Origin: Microbacteriaceae bacterium 3FA27C10 | GTDB taxonomy: Bacteria > Actinomycetota > Actinomycetes > Actinomycetales > Microbacteriaceae | Reading direction: 5' to 3' | Assembly: GCA_005502775.1 (NCBI GenBank) | Contig: SCNI01000016.1 | Span: 1-64,000 of the forward strand | DNA length: 64,000 bases | In this document: in pieces, positions 46,867 to 55,739 of the stretch | How positions within the stretch are numbered: the stretch's first letter is position 1 | How the letters are laid out: every line of letters begins with the position of its first letter | Program-made: the position numbers and the translations under genes | The notes under the pieces: generated by a model | Seen by the model: the letters and a program-made list of their open reading frames with translations, nothing else | What the model was told of the DNA's origin: nothing | Database searches by the model: none

Positions 46867-46905
46867 GTGAAGAGCCCCGGGATCGGTGATCCCGGGGCCC
46901 TTCAC
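46867..46905. terminator. Hairpin between convergent MMPL and SDR genes
   Basis: 18-base arms with one mismatch (core CCCCGGGATC) and loop GGT, 11 bases after the MMPL stop. A likely bidirectional terminator. Confidence 0.65.
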
Positions 46906-46930
46906 GGCGTCCTGAGCGGCGCGGGAGAGG

Positions 46931-48001
46931 CTACGCCACCGACCAGCCGCCGTCGGAGGGCAGGATGACGCCGTTCACGTTCACGCCGTCGTCGCTCAGC
47001 AGGAAGGTGATCGACGCGGCCAGCGCATCCGCCTCGGCGGCGGCCGGGATGATCGACAGCGCCATCTGCACGCGCTCGGCGCCCAGCGGCGAGGCGAACG
47101 AGGCCTCGATGTTCGTGATGGTGGGGCCGGGCGCCACCGCGTTCACCCGGATGCCCGAGTTGCCGTACATGAACGCGCTCGACTTGGTCAGGCCCGCGAC
47201 CGCGTGCTTGGAGGCGGTGTAGGCCGCTCCGGCGGCGGAGCCGCGGAGGGCGGCCTCCGAGGCCGTGTTCACGATCGACCCGGCGCCCTGCGCGAGCATC
47301 GTCGGGATGACGGCGCGCATGAGCTTCATCGTGCCGTCGACGTTCACGGCGAAGACCCGCTTCCACACGGCGTCGCTCATCTCGCCGACCGGCGTCATGT
47401 CGTCCATGATGCCGGCCACGTTCGCGAGGGCGTCGATGCGCTCGCCCGCGGCGGCCACGATCGAGGCGATGGCCTCGTCGTCGGTGATGTTCGCGACGAC
47501 CGGCACGATGTCGGCGCCCGGGTGCTCCGACACGAACTCGTCGAGCCCGGCCTGCGACATGTCGACGGCGATCACGCGACCGCCCTCGCGGGCCACGCGT
47601 GAGGCGGTGGCGCGGCCGATGCCCGAGCCGGCGCCGGTGACGATCACGGTCTTGCCGGCGAAGCGGCCCTGATCGATACGCTCGACCCACTCGGCGATCT
47701 CCACGGGAGCCGGGCCCTGCTCGGCGGCCTCGGCCGGAGCATCCGTCGCCCCGTCGCTCGTGACGACGCCGGCCGGCACCTCGCCGGCGGCGGCGCGGGC
47801 CACGAGGCCGTCGATCATCTCCTGGGTGAACTGGCCCTTGCTCAGCTTCACCAGGCGCTTGAGGGCGAGGCGGTGCACGGGCTTCAGCTGATCTGCGGAG
47901 CCGCCGCCCGCTGCGAGGAAGTCGCGCATGATGGGGCCGCCGATCGGGTCGTCGAGCCAGGTCTTGATGGAGGAGTCACCGCTGAGCGGGGTGGATGCCA
48001 T
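46931..48001 (-). CDS. SDR family oxidoreductase with N-terminal extension
   Basis: A 356-residue protein. Residues about 110-356 are a classical short-chain dehydrogenase: cofactor motif VTGAGSGIG, NVAG, catalytic Ser and YTASK (Ser 13 residues before Tyr) and NAVAPGPTITN. An Asp ending the second strand (IAVDMS) favours NAD. Residues 1-100 form an unusual extension, with SIKTWLDDPIGGPIMRDFL and LALKRLVKLSKGQFTQEMID. It looks like a small helical module rather than disorder. Substrate unknown. It is divergent from a TetR gene, with an operator-like palindrome between. Confidence 0.9.
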   Translation of the reverse strand: MASTPLSGDSSIKTWLDDPIGGPIMRDFLAAGGGSADQLKPVHRLALKRLVKLSKGQFTQEMIDGLVARAAAGEVPAGVVTSDGATDAPAEAAEQGPAPVEIAEWVERIDQGRFAGKTVIVTGAGSGIGRATASRVAREGGRVIAVDMSQAGLDEFVSEHPGADIVPVVANITDDEAIASIVAAAGERIDALANVAGIMDDMTPVGEMSDAVWKRVFAVNVDGTMKLMRAVIPTMLAQGAGSIVNTASEAALRGSAAGAAYTASKHAVAGLTKSSAFMYGNSGIRVNAVAPGPTITNIEASFASPLGAERVQMALSIIPAAAEADALAASITFLLSDDGVNVNGVILPSDGGWSVA

Positions 48002-48052
48002 GGGTTGGGTTTCGCTTTCTTCTTCGGGTGGTCGGGCGGGGTGACGCACAAC

Positions 48053-48068
48053 CGGACAACACTGTCCG
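48053..48068. promoter_or_regulatory. TetR-type palindrome between SDR and tetR
   Basis: CGGACA-ACAC-TGTCCG, perfect 6-base arms. It lies just upstream of TAGGCT (48073-48078), which would start transcription at or near the TetR ATG (48085). No ribosome site precedes that ATG, so a leaderless, autoregulated gene is likely. Confidence 0.6.
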
Positions 48069-48084
48069 CTAGTAGGCTACACGG

Positions 48085-48657
48085 ATGCCTGCGACACCGA
48101 AAGCGAATCGCGGTCCGAGCGCGGGGCCGGCGAATCGCGCCGCACTCGTCGCGGCCGCGCGCGCGGTGTTCGCCGACGCCGGTTACTCTGCTCCGCTGAG
48201 CGCGGTGGCGCGCCGAGCGGGAGTGGGGCAGGGGAGTCTGTACCGGCACTTCCCCGATCGGGTGTCACTCGCGGTGGCCGTCTTCGACGAGAACATCACC
48301 GAGCTCGAGCAGGTGGCCGATTCGCCCGAGGGCACCCTTGACGACCTGCTCGATCTCGTGATCGAACAGGCCCTCGTGTCGAAGGCGCTGATCGACCTGA
48401 TCACGGCCGACATCGGCGACGCCCGTGTGGAGCACCTCGGCACCCGCGTGCAGACGGTCGTCGCGACGATTCTCGCCCGGGAGCAGGCTGCCGATCGCAT
48501 CCGGGCCGAGATCGACACGGCCGACGTGATGCTGGCCGTGGCCATGCTCGCCGGAGTGCTGGGCTGGAACCCGCTCGAGGCCCGTCGTGAGGTCGCCCAG
48601 CGGGCCTGGGCCCTGTTTCGCGCGGCGTTCCGCCCGCGCGACGACGCTCGCGACTGA
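48085..48657 (+). CDS. TetR family transcriptional regulator
   Basis: A 190-residue TetR regulator. The helix-turn-helix is at about 18-65 (LSAVARRAGVGQGSLYRHFPDRVSL), followed by a helical sensor domain. The basic N-terminus precedes the DNA-binding domain. It is divergent from the SDR gene, and the palindrome between them is the likely target for both genes. Effector unknown. Confidence 0.92.
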   Translation: MPATPKANRGPSAGPANRAALVAAARAVFADAGYSAPLSAVARRAGVGQGSLYRHFPDRVSLAVAVFDENITELEQVADSPEGTLDDLLDLVIEQALVSKALIDLITADIGDARVEHLGTRVQTVVATILAREQAADRIRAEIDTADVMLAVAMLAGVLGWNPLEARREVAQRAWALFRAAFRPRDDARD

Positions 48658-48787
48658 GCCGTTCGCTCCGCACGCGGCGCTCGGGTCTCCGGTCCGCCTG
48701 CCGGCCGCGTTCCGGCGCCGGCTCCACGCCGACGCTCGTGATGCCTTCGCCGATCACCGGCCCGACGTCGGCGACTCGCGATGAGAA

Positions 48788-48829
48788 ATGCTCGGAAAGC
48801 ATGAGCATCGAACGCCATATGTGTATAGG
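48788..48829 (+). promoter_or_regulatory. Possible promoter with inverted repeat before the secreted protein
   Basis: ATGCTC and GAGCAT (48788-48808) flank a 9-base centre. TATAGG (48824-48829) follows as a -10-like box, about 55 bases before the GTG start. The remainder of the 226-base gap (48658-48883) holds no other recognisable feature. Confidence 0.35.
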
Positions 48830-48883
48830 CTGTGTGCGCTGGTAGGACCGGGGAACGGTTGTACTCGACGGAAGGCCCATTCG

Positions 48884-50086
48884 GTGACTCACTCCCATCG
48901 ACCACAGCTGCGGCTTCTCACTCTCACTCTCGCGACGGCCGTGGCCGCCGCGATCGGCTCGGCCGGCCTGCCCGCGTCGGCGAGCACGCTCGACGGCCCA
49001 GGCTCGGGCTCCGGCGTGCTTGGCTCCTCGATCGACCTCGGTGACGCGGCGGCGGTGATCGCCCGCGTCGCCCCGGGCCTGCTCGCCGAGACCCGCGCGC
49101 CGGCCACCCCGGCCGAGGAGCAGGCCGCCGGCTCGACCGGCTTCCACCTGGCCGTGCCCGCGAACCCGGCTGAGGCCATCCGGATGTCCCCGGCCGATGC
49201 CGAAGGGGCCGGTCGGCCCGTGGGCATCATCATCGGCGGAGCCGCGGGCCAGCCCCGGCAGACGCAGGGCGTCACCGCCTTCGCGAGTGGCGCATCCGGG
49301 GCCTCGGCCTCCTATGTGCAGCCGATCGCGAACGGGGCGCGCTTCATGACGGCGCTCTCCGGGCCCGAGGCCGGGAGCGACTTCTCCTACGCCTTCGACC
49401 TGCCGGCGGGCAGCTACACGACCGAGCTGCCGGGTGGCGACACGATCGTCTCCGACGCCGCCCATCACTACGTGGGCAGCCTCGAGCAGGCCTGGGCCAC
49501 GGATGCCGACGGCCGCGCCCTCGAGACCTCCTACCGCTGGAGCGGCTCGACCCTCACCCAGCACGTGGAGCTGCCGGCCGGCACCGCCTACCCGGTGCTG
49601 ATGGACCCGACGTGGTTCTACAGCTACGACTTCGACGTCACGATTCCCGGCTATCACGCCGCCTACCCGACGACGTCTGCCGGCGCGGTGGACCACATGC
49701 TCCACGCCTGCTTCAACTGCTACTTCCCGATCACGGGTGCGCCGAAGGACTATCCGATCGACGGGCAGATCCTCTCGCTCAACGCGAGCCCGTTCACGCT
49801 CCTCACCCTGACGGCCGCCCCGGTCCGCGTGCAGACGGCGAACGGCGGGGCGATGCAGTTCGTCGCGCAGCCGGGGCACTTCGACGGCGAGGGATCGATG
49901 ATCACCTTCTCCTGGTACAACGATCCGAGCGGCTACCTCCATCTCTACGTGCACGCGAAAGTGCTGCACGACTACGGCTCGGCGCTCAACATCCTGAACT
50001 TCCGCGTCGCCGGCATCAGCTGGCTGCGTTACTGGCAGACTGTCGCCGACACGCGACCGACGGGCAGCGGTGGCGGAGGAGTGTGA
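48884..50086 (+). CDS. Secreted hypothetical protein
   Basis: A 400-residue exported protein. The GTG start has GGAAGG 9 bases upstream. A signal peptide follows (basic HRPQLRLL, hydrophobic LTLATAVAAAIGSAGL, cleavage after PASA). The mature part has a variable N-terminal region and then a domain with many aromatic residues (WFYSYDFDVTIPGYHAAYP, FNCYFPITGAPKDYPIDG). It has two Cys near HACFNC. The last residues are Gly-rich. I do not recognise the family. A membrane protein gene follows in the same operon. Confidence 0.75.
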   Translation: MTHSHRPQLRLLTLTLATAVAAAIGSAGLPASASTLDGPGSGSGVLGSSIDLGDAAAVIARVAPGLLAETRAPATPAEEQAAGSTGFHLAVPANPAEAIRMSPADAEGAGRPVGIIIGGAAGQPRQTQGVTAFASGASGASASYVQPIANGARFMTALSGPEAGSDFSYAFDLPAGSYTTELPGGDTIVSDAAHHYVGSLEQAWATDADGRALETSYRWSGSTLTQHVELPAGTAYPVLMDPTWFYSYDFDVTIPGYHAAYPTTSAGAVDHMLHACFNCYFPITGAPKDYPIDGQILSLNASPFTLLTLTAAPVRVQTANGGAMQFVAQPGHFDGEGSMITFSWYNDPSGYLHLYVHAKVLHDYGSALNILNFRVAGISWLRYWQTVADTRPTGSGGGGV

Positions 50087-50088
50087 CA

Positions 50089-50577
50089 GTGGAATCGCGG
50101 CGGCCCTCGATCGGAGTCCTCGCTTCGTTCGCAGGCCCCGCGGGCGTCGTCACCGGGGCCTGGGGCGGCGCGGTGTACGCCGCGTTCGCCACAGGCCCGT
50201 TGTCCAGCGACGGCGTGGCCTCGCTCGGCTCGATGCAGATCGGGGCCGTCTTCGGCCTCGCCATCGGCGGAGGCGCCGGGGCAGTGGTCGGAGGAGTCGC
50301 CTCGGCCGTGCTCGCGCTCACCTGGTGGGCGCGCTGGCCCAGGGCGCTGATCGCGGTCGCCGGGGTGATCGCCTCCACCGTGGCCATGATCGGCCTGACC
50401 GTGGGCTCCGCGGCTCTGCTCGCGATCGGGATCGAGCCGCGACCGCCCGTCTTCGACGCCCAGACGATCGCCGGTGTCGTGCTCGGGTCGGTGCTCGCCG
50501 CCGCCGGGGTCGTGACGGTTGTCGCACTGGGCGAGGTGCGGCCGGCTCCGCCCGGGTGGGCAGTCCGCCTCGGGTAG
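50089..50577 (+). CDS. Small membrane protein
   Basis: A 162-residue protein with four predicted membrane helices separated by short loops, rich in Gly and Ala (GLAIGGGAGAVVGGVASAVLAL). Two GTG starts are possible: 50083 overlaps the preceding stop, while 50089 lies 8 bases after GGAGGA and is preferred. It is coupled to the secreted-protein gene before it. No family recognised; a role in handling or anchoring that protein is possible. Confidence 0.7.
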   Translation: MESRRPSIGVLASFAGPAGVVTGAWGGAVYAAFATGPLSSDGVASLGSMQIGAVFGLAIGGGAGAVVGGVASAVLALTWWARWPRALIAVAGVIASTVAMIGLTVGSAALLAIGIEPRPPVFDAQTIAGVVLGSVLAAAGVVTVVALGEVRPAPPGWAVRLG

Positions 50578-50634
50578 ACCTCGTCGGCCGGATTCGCGTC
50601 GTCGTGGCGGGGCGGAGCGGGTAGCGTCTGAGGG

Positions 50635-51237
50635 GTGGAGGAGCAACACGGGTCAGGGCGCGAATCCGGCGCCGCGGGCGGACGCCCGGACGGAGGGCCG
50701 GATGGCGCCGAGGCCGCCGAGGCCGGCGACGCGCGCATCGCGGGGGAGCTCAAGGCGCTCCTGCAGCGCACGGTGCAGACCCTGCAGGAGACGGGCGCCC
50801 GCACCGAGGCGCTGGGGGCCTTCGAGGCCCGGCGGCGCATCCTGGGGCTTCGGCGCGACCCGGTGCTCGCCGATCGCGGACGCGTCTGGCGGCTCGGCGT
50901 GCTGCTGCTGGATGCGCAGGGCCGGCTGCACACTACCGGCTCCGTCACCCGCGCGGTCGACCCGGGTCGCGTCACCAACCAGTCCGAGCGAGCCGAACTG
51001 CGGCGCGACGACCGGCGCGCTGCGTTCCAGGGAACGTTCGAGCGCGGCGACACGGTGAACTTCGACACGAGCGAGATCGCTCTCGACATCCCCGCGCTCC
51101 GCGCCGGCGAGGGGATGCTCGCCCTCCGCGGCGACACCGTGCTGGTGCGGTGGAGCACCCTTCCCGGAGCCGGGCTCACACCGCTCGAGCCCTACCTCGC
51201 CGACCGTGCCGCCCTGCTCGTCGCGCCTCCTCCCTGA
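50635..51237 (+). CDS. Hypothetical soluble protein
   Basis: A 200-residue protein with a GTG start. The first 30 residues are Gly/Glu-rich and probably disordered. A helix (GELKALLQRTVQTLQETGARTEAL) and a compact basic domain follow, with RRRILGLRRDPVLADRGRVWRLGVLLLDAQGRL and FDTSEIALDIPALRAGEG. There is no signal, membrane segment or known motif. It stands alone between the membrane protein and the GH92 gene. Function unknown. Confidence 0.65.
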   Translation: MEEQHGSGRESGAAGGRPDGGPDGAEAAEAGDARIAGELKALLQRTVQTLQETGARTEALGAFEARRRILGLRRDPVLADRGRVWRLGVLLLDAQGRLHTTGSVTRAVDPGRVTNQSERAELRRDDRRAAFQGTFERGDTVNFDTSEIALDIPALRAGEGMLALRGDTVLVRWSTLPGAGLTPLEPYLADRAALLVAPPP

Positions 51238-51380
51238 CGACCGGCCGCGGCATCCGGAGCCCCGCCGGGCCGTTCGCCCACCGGACACCCGCGGTTCACC
51301 TTCCGTCCGCATCCGGAACCTACGGTTCGACGATGCAAACGTCATCTGCCGGAAACGTGACGCATGATTGACTGTCTCGC

Positions 51381-53783
51381 ATGATCGATCGCGTGGATCC
51401 CTTCATCGGCACCGATGTGACCCGACTGCCGGAGCCCACAGGCCTCGCAGCGACCTGGTGGTGGCCCAAGCCCCAGATCGGCAACACCCACCCGGGAGCG
51501 ACGTACCCGCTCGGGATGGTGTCGGCGTGCGCCTACTCGGGTGCCTACCCGACCGGCTACGGGCGCTACGACCTCAGCCTCGAGGGCGTGCCCTCCACCA
51601 TCCACGACACCAACCTCGCCTCGGGCTTCACGCACTTCCAGCAGTCGGGCACGGGCGCCATCCGCAAGTACTACAACTACTTCCGGGTCACGCCGATGGT
51701 GGAGCCGCTCGACGTGCTCGGGCGCAGCTGGGACATCACCGAAGAAGAGGCGACGCCCGGGTACTACTCGGCCACCCTCGACTCCGGCGTCACCGCGGAG
51801 ATCACGGTGGGGCCGAAGAGCGCCGTGCACCGCTACACCTTCCCGCGGCACTCCAACGCGCGCATCGTGATCGACTTCTCGCTCGGCGGCCTCGCCATCC
51901 CCTACGGCCGCACCATTCCCCTCCGTGCCCACCTCGAGACCATCGAACCGGGCGTCGCGAGCGGCGTGGTGGTGGCGGAGGGCGCCCCGATCGCGGTGCA
52001 CATCGAGTGCGACACCCCGCAGTGGCGGCAGATGCTCTGGTACGACCGCCGGCTGATGCCGGGCGGCACGCGGCTCGATTTCGACCACATCCGGCCCACC
52101 ACCCTCCGGCCCTTCGGTCTGATGTGGGCGGGCCCGAGCGAGCCCGGTCAGACCATCGAACTGCGCATCGGCTTCTCGTTCCGCGGCGTCGAGCAGGCCG
52201 AGCGCAATCTGCGCCACGACTGCGGCCCCGGCCCCGCGCGGTTCGAGGCCCGCCGCGACCGCACCCAGAAGACCTGGCGCAAACAGCTCAAGACCATCGT
52301 CGTCGACACCCCGAGCCACGACCGCAAGACGGTGTTCTCGACCGCGCTTTACCACTCGCTGATCAAGCCGAACTTCGCGGCCGACGAGAGCCCGTTCTGG
52401 CCGGCCGACGGGCCCTTCGCCTACGACATCTCCACGATGTGGGACATCTACCGCACCCAGCTCCCCCTGCTCACCGCCCTGCACCCAGAGAAGGCCGTCG
52501 AGCTCGCCAACGCCCTGCTCACGATCTGCGAGGAGGAGGGCAACTTCCCGATCGGCTACCGCCTCGCCCGCGGCGGCGACCGCTTCTCGCGGCAGGGCAG
52601 CGCCCTCGCCCACACCTTCCTCGCCGACCTCTGCGAACTCGGACTGCCCGGCATCGACTGGGACTGGGCGCTCGTGCACATGTCCGACGACCTGCGCCGC
52701 ACCTACGGCGAGGAGTTCCTGCTGCGCGGCGAGGCGCATCCGATCAGTCACACCCTCGACATCGCCTTCGGCTACTGGTGCACGGCGAAAGTCGCGCGGC
52801 ACGTGGGGGACAAGGCGCTCGCCCAGCAGTTCGAGGCACTCGCCGAGCGCTGGATCAACGCCTACGACCCGGCCTCCGGCCTGCTCAAGGACTCCACCTA
52901 CTACGAGGGCAGCCGGTACAACTACTCCTTCCGCCTGCAGCACGACATGGCGGGGCGCATCGCCGTGTCGGGCGGTGCGGAGCGATTCCTCGCCCAGCTC
53001 GACGAGTTCTTCGGCTACGGCGCAGAGCCCGTCACCCAGCCCGGCAACAAGCCGGGCCCCGAAGAGCTGCTCGCGGGCTACACGCTCGGCCGCTTCGAGG
53101 GCCTCAACAACGAGCCCGACATGGATGCGCCCTGGGCCTACCACTACGCCGGCCGGCCCGACCGCACGGCCGAGATCGTGCACAACGTGGTGCACCAGCA
53201 GTTCGGCACCGGCCGCGGGGGACTCCCCGGCAACGACGACTCGGGCGGACTCAGCTCGTGGTTCGTCTGGGCCTCGCTCGGGCTGTTCCCGGTGGCCGGC
53301 CAGAACATCCTGCTGGTCAACGCGCCCTCGTTCCGCGAGTCGACGATGGCGCTGGAGGCGGGCGACTTCACCGTGCGCACCCGCGGCTTCGTCGAGCCCG
53401 TGCCCGGTGGACCCGTGCAGTACGTGCAGTCCGTCACCCTCAACGGCGAACCGCTCGAGCGCACCTGGCTGCACGGCCACGAGTTCCACGGCGGGGGAGA
53501 GCTCGTCGTCACCCTCGGCGCCGAACCGAGCCGCTGGGGAACGGAGGCGTCCGCCCTGCCGCCCTCGAGCCGCCCGGCCGCGCACGCCTCCACCACCGTG
53601 CCCGCGCTCGCCGAGCCCGCGGCGGTGACCCAGAGCATCCCGCTCGTCGAGCTCGACTCCGAGCCCGACGACGACGAGGTGCCGCACGCGGCGAACCCCA
53701 CCATCATCACGGACAGCGGAAGCCCCACGAGGACTCTGCCCACGACGGGCGACGAGCCCAGCACGACAGGAGACACCCCATGA
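51381..53783 (+). CDS. GH92 family glycosidase (alpha-mannosidase-like)
   Basis: An 800-residue enzyme of glycoside hydrolase family 92, calcium-dependent exo-alpha-mannosidases. It has the N-terminal VDPFIGTD, GNTHPGATYPLGMVS, the middle DISTMWDIYRTQLPLL and the catalytic segment GLPGNDDSGGLSSWFVWASLG (from about 613), which holds the acidic residues. No signal peptide is visible, unlike many GH92 enzymes, so it may work inside the cell. The last 90 residues are a Pro/Thr-rich linker-like tail. No clear ribosome site. Its stop overlaps the glycosyltransferase start, a notable pairing of a glycan-degrading and a glycan-making gene. Confidence 0.92.
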   Translation: MIDRVDPFIGTDVTRLPEPTGLAATWWWPKPQIGNTHPGATYPLGMVSACAYSGAYPTGYGRYDLSLEGVPSTIHDTNLASGFTHFQQSGTGAIRKYYNYFRVTPMVEPLDVLGRSWDITEEEATPGYYSATLDSGVTAEITVGPKSAVHRYTFPRHSNARIVIDFSLGGLAIPYGRTIPLRAHLETIEPGVASGVVVAEGAPIAVHIECDTPQWRQMLWYDRRLMPGGTRLDFDHIRPTTLRPFGLMWAGPSEPGQTIELRIGFSFRGVEQAERNLRHDCGPGPARFEARRDRTQKTWRKQLKTIVVDTPSHDRKTVFSTALYHSLIKPNFAADESPFWPADGPFAYDISTMWDIYRTQLPLLTALHPEKAVELANALLTICEEEGNFPIGYRLARGGDRFSRQGSALAHTFLADLCELGLPGIDWDWALVHMSDDLRRTYGEEFLLRGEAHPISHTLDIAFGYWCTAKVARHVGDKALAQQFEALAERWINAYDPASGLLKDSTYYEGSRYNYSFRLQHDMAGRIAVSGGAERFLAQLDEFFGYGAEPVTQPGNKPGPEELLAGYTLGRFEGLNNEPDMDAPWAYHYAGRPDRTAEIVHNVVHQQFGTGRGGLPGNDDSGGLSSWFVWASLGLFPVAGQNILLVNAPSFRESTMALEAGDFTVRTRGFVEPVPGGPVQYVQSVTLNGEPLERTWLHGHEFHGGGELVVTLGAEPSRWGTEASALPPSSRPAAHASTTVPALAEPAAVTQSIPLVELDSEPDDDEVPHAANPTIITDSGSPTRTLPTTGDEPSTTGDTP

Positions 53784-55069
53784 ACGAGATCCGCAACCGC
53801 CTGGTGATCGTGGTGCGCGCCGATCCGGTGATCTGCGGCCACTCGGTCGAGGGGCGCAACCTCGCGGAGACGGCTCTGACCCGCGGCTTCGACGAGGTGC
53901 GCATCGTGACCTGGCCGATCGAGCGCCTCCAGGCCGCCGGCCTCCCGCTCAAGCCCCTCGAGTCGGTGCTGCCCTACAGCCCCGGCATCATCGTCGAGCG
54001 CCCGGAACCCGTGGGCGACTACAAGGTGCCCGACGGCCGCTACCTCGCCGGCATCACCGGCCGCCTGGTGGAGCTCTTCACCGACGGCGTGCCCACGGTG
54101 GCGCTCTCGCTCTACCTCAGCCCGCACACCATCGCGGTGGCGGATGCGGTGCGCGCGGCCTGGGGCACCGGCCTGCCCGTCAACGTCACCACCATCGCCG
54201 AGGCCGTGGGCTCCGACGTCACCAACGTGGTGCGCAAGGCCGTGGAGGAGGGGCGCCTGGGCGCCGCCGCGCACATCCTCTCCTCGTACCTGTCGCAGGA
54301 CCACTGCGTGGCCGTGTCGGAGTACACCCGCGACCTCATCATCTCCGAGGCCGAGCGGGTCGACCAGCAGCACGGCACCCGCTTCGCGGAGCAGTGCCGG
54401 GAGCGCATCGTGGTGTCGTACCCGGCCATCGACGCGGCGCAGTACCTCGACCTCGACCCGGCGGCGAAGGCCGCCGAGCTCTCCTCGCGGGGGCTCGTCG
54501 ACGACGGCTACCTGTTCTTCCTCTCGCGGCTGACGGATGCGAAGGGCGTCGACGACCTGATCGCCGGCTTCGAGCGCAGCGAGATCGGGCGCACCACCGA
54601 CATCCCGCTCGTGATCGCGGGGCGGGGGCCGCAGGCCGAGGCGCTCAAGGAGCTGGGGGCGGCCTCGCCGCTGGCCCACCGCATCCGGTTCCTGGAAGAC
54701 GTGGGGGATGCCGAGAAGCCGTATCTGATGGCCGGATGCGCCGCCTTCGTGCTGCCCTCGAAGCCGCGGCCGGAGTTCGTGGAGACCTTCGGCATCGCCC
54801 TCGCCGAGAAGATGCTCGCGGGCGGCGGACCGGTGATCACCACCCTCACGGGCGGCATCGGCGAGGCGATCGGCGATCACGCGCTCGTGGTGCCGGTGAA
54901 CGACCCGGATGCGATCGCCGCCGCGATCGACCGCGCCGTGCTGCACACCACGCCCGCCGACCGTCGCGAAGCCGCGGAGGCGGCCCGGGCCTACGCCCTG
55001 CAGTTCGACCGGCACGCCGTGTTCGACAAGCTCTTCGAGCGCTTCCCGCGCCCCCTCCCCGCCGTCTGA
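53780..55069 (+). CDS. Glycosyltransferase family 4 protein
   Basis: A 429-residue GT-B-fold transferase. The C-terminal nucleotide-sugar domain shows YLFFLSRLTDAKGVDDLIAGF, PLVIAGRGPQAEAL and the E-x7-E-type segment PEFVETFGIALAEKMLAGGGPVITT. The N-terminal half is the acceptor domain, with VEGRNLAETALTRGFDEV. It would transfer a sugar from a nucleotide donor; donor and acceptor are unknown. AGGAGA precedes the ATG, which overlaps the GH92 stop (ATGA). An inverted repeat follows. Confidence 0.92.
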   Translation: MNEIRNRLVIVVRADPVICGHSVEGRNLAETALTRGFDEVRIVTWPIERLQAAGLPLKPLESVLPYSPGIIVERPEPVGDYKVPDGRYLAGITGRLVELFTDGVPTVALSLYLSPHTIAVADAVRAAWGTGLPVNVTTIAEAVGSDVTNVVRKAVEEGRLGAAAHILSSYLSQDHCVAVSEYTRDLIISEAERVDQQHGTRFAEQCRERIVVSYPAIDAAQYLDLDPAAKAAELSSRGLVDDGYLFFLSRLTDAKGVDDLIAGFERSEIGRTTDIPLVIAGRGPQAEALKELGAASPLAHRIRFLEDVGDAEKPYLMAGCAAFVLPSKPRPEFVETFGIALAEKMLAGGGPVITTLTGGIGEAIGDHALVVPVNDPDAIAAAIDRAVLHTTPADRREAAEAARAYALQFDRHAVFDKLFERFPRPLPAV

Positions 55070-55074
55070 GCGGT

Positions 55075-55133
55075 TCGACCGGTCGCGAACGGCCCCTTCC
55101 GAGCGGGAATGGGGGCCGTTCGCGACCGGTCGA
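55075..55133 (+). terminator. 22-bp perfect inverted repeat after glycosyltransferase
   Basis: Perfect 22-base arms (with ACCGGTCGCG and ACGGCCCC) enclose a 15-base loop, 5 bases after the stop and 24 before the next start. Both genes run rightward, so it probably ends the GH92-GT4 transcript. Confidence 0.65.
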
Positions 55134-55157
55134 TGAGCCACGGGATAGGGTGGCGGC

Positions 55158-55739
55158 ATGTGGAGCGACGACGCAGCCGAACGGCATCGGGAGGTGGCGG
55201 GGCACTTCGCGGCCCTCACCACGCGGGTGAGCGACGAGGGTGCGCTGGGGTGGGATGCGCCGGCTCCGGTCGAGGGCTGGGCGGCGCGCGACGTCGTGCG
55301 GCATCTCGTGGGCTGGTTCCCGGGCTTCCTGGCCGGCGGCAGCGGCATCGTGCTGGAGGAGGGCCCGAGCGTCGACGACGACCCCGTCGAGGCCTGGCGG
55401 GTGCACGCGCAGAGCGTGCAGGACGTGCTCGACGACCCGGCGACCGCCGGCCGCACCTTCAGCAACCCGTACACGGGCGATCATCCGCTCGCCGACGCGA
55501 TCTCGCAGTTCTACACGACCGACGTCTTCCTGCACAGCTGGGATCTCGCGACCGCGACCGGGCAGGAGGCCGCTCTCGACCCGGAGGTCTGCGCGATGCT
55601 CCTCGAGGGCATGGAGCCGATCGAGGAGATGCTGCGCGCCTCCGGCCAGTACGGCCCGCGCGTCGACGTCCCGCCGACCGCCGACCCGCAGTCCCGCCTC
55701 ATCGCCTTCATCGGCCGCGACCCGTCCTGGCGGCCGTAA
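55158..55739 (+). CDS. TIGR03086-like DinB/MDMPI-fold metal-binding protein
   Basis: A 193-residue four-helix-bundle protein of the DinB/mycothiol-dependent maleylpyruvate isomerase superfamily. Candidate metal-binding His lie in ARDVVRHLVGWFPGF (His50) and VFLHSWDLATATG (His127), with an N-terminal His in AERHREVAGHFAAL. W-A-R-D-V-V-R-H-L is typical of TIGR03086 members. Relatives are thiol-S-transferases or isomerases that use mycothiol; the reaction here is unknown. It converges on a drug-type MFS transporter, with a 29-base inverted repeat between. Confidence 0.85.
   Translation: MWSDDAAERHREVAGHFAALTTRVSDEGALGWDAPAPVEGWAARDVVRHLVGWFPGFLAGGSGIVLEEGPSVDDDPVEAWRVHAQSVQDVLDDPATAGRTFSNPYTGDHPLADAISQFYTTDVFLHSWDLATATGQEAALDPEVCAMLLEGMEPIEEMLRASGQYGPRVDVPPTADPQSRLIAFIGRDPSWRP

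Noticed and set aside
51342-53687. A 781-codon frame antisense to the GH92 gene
   Set aside because: Shadow frame; the sense frame carries the GH92 signature and continues into a coupled start.
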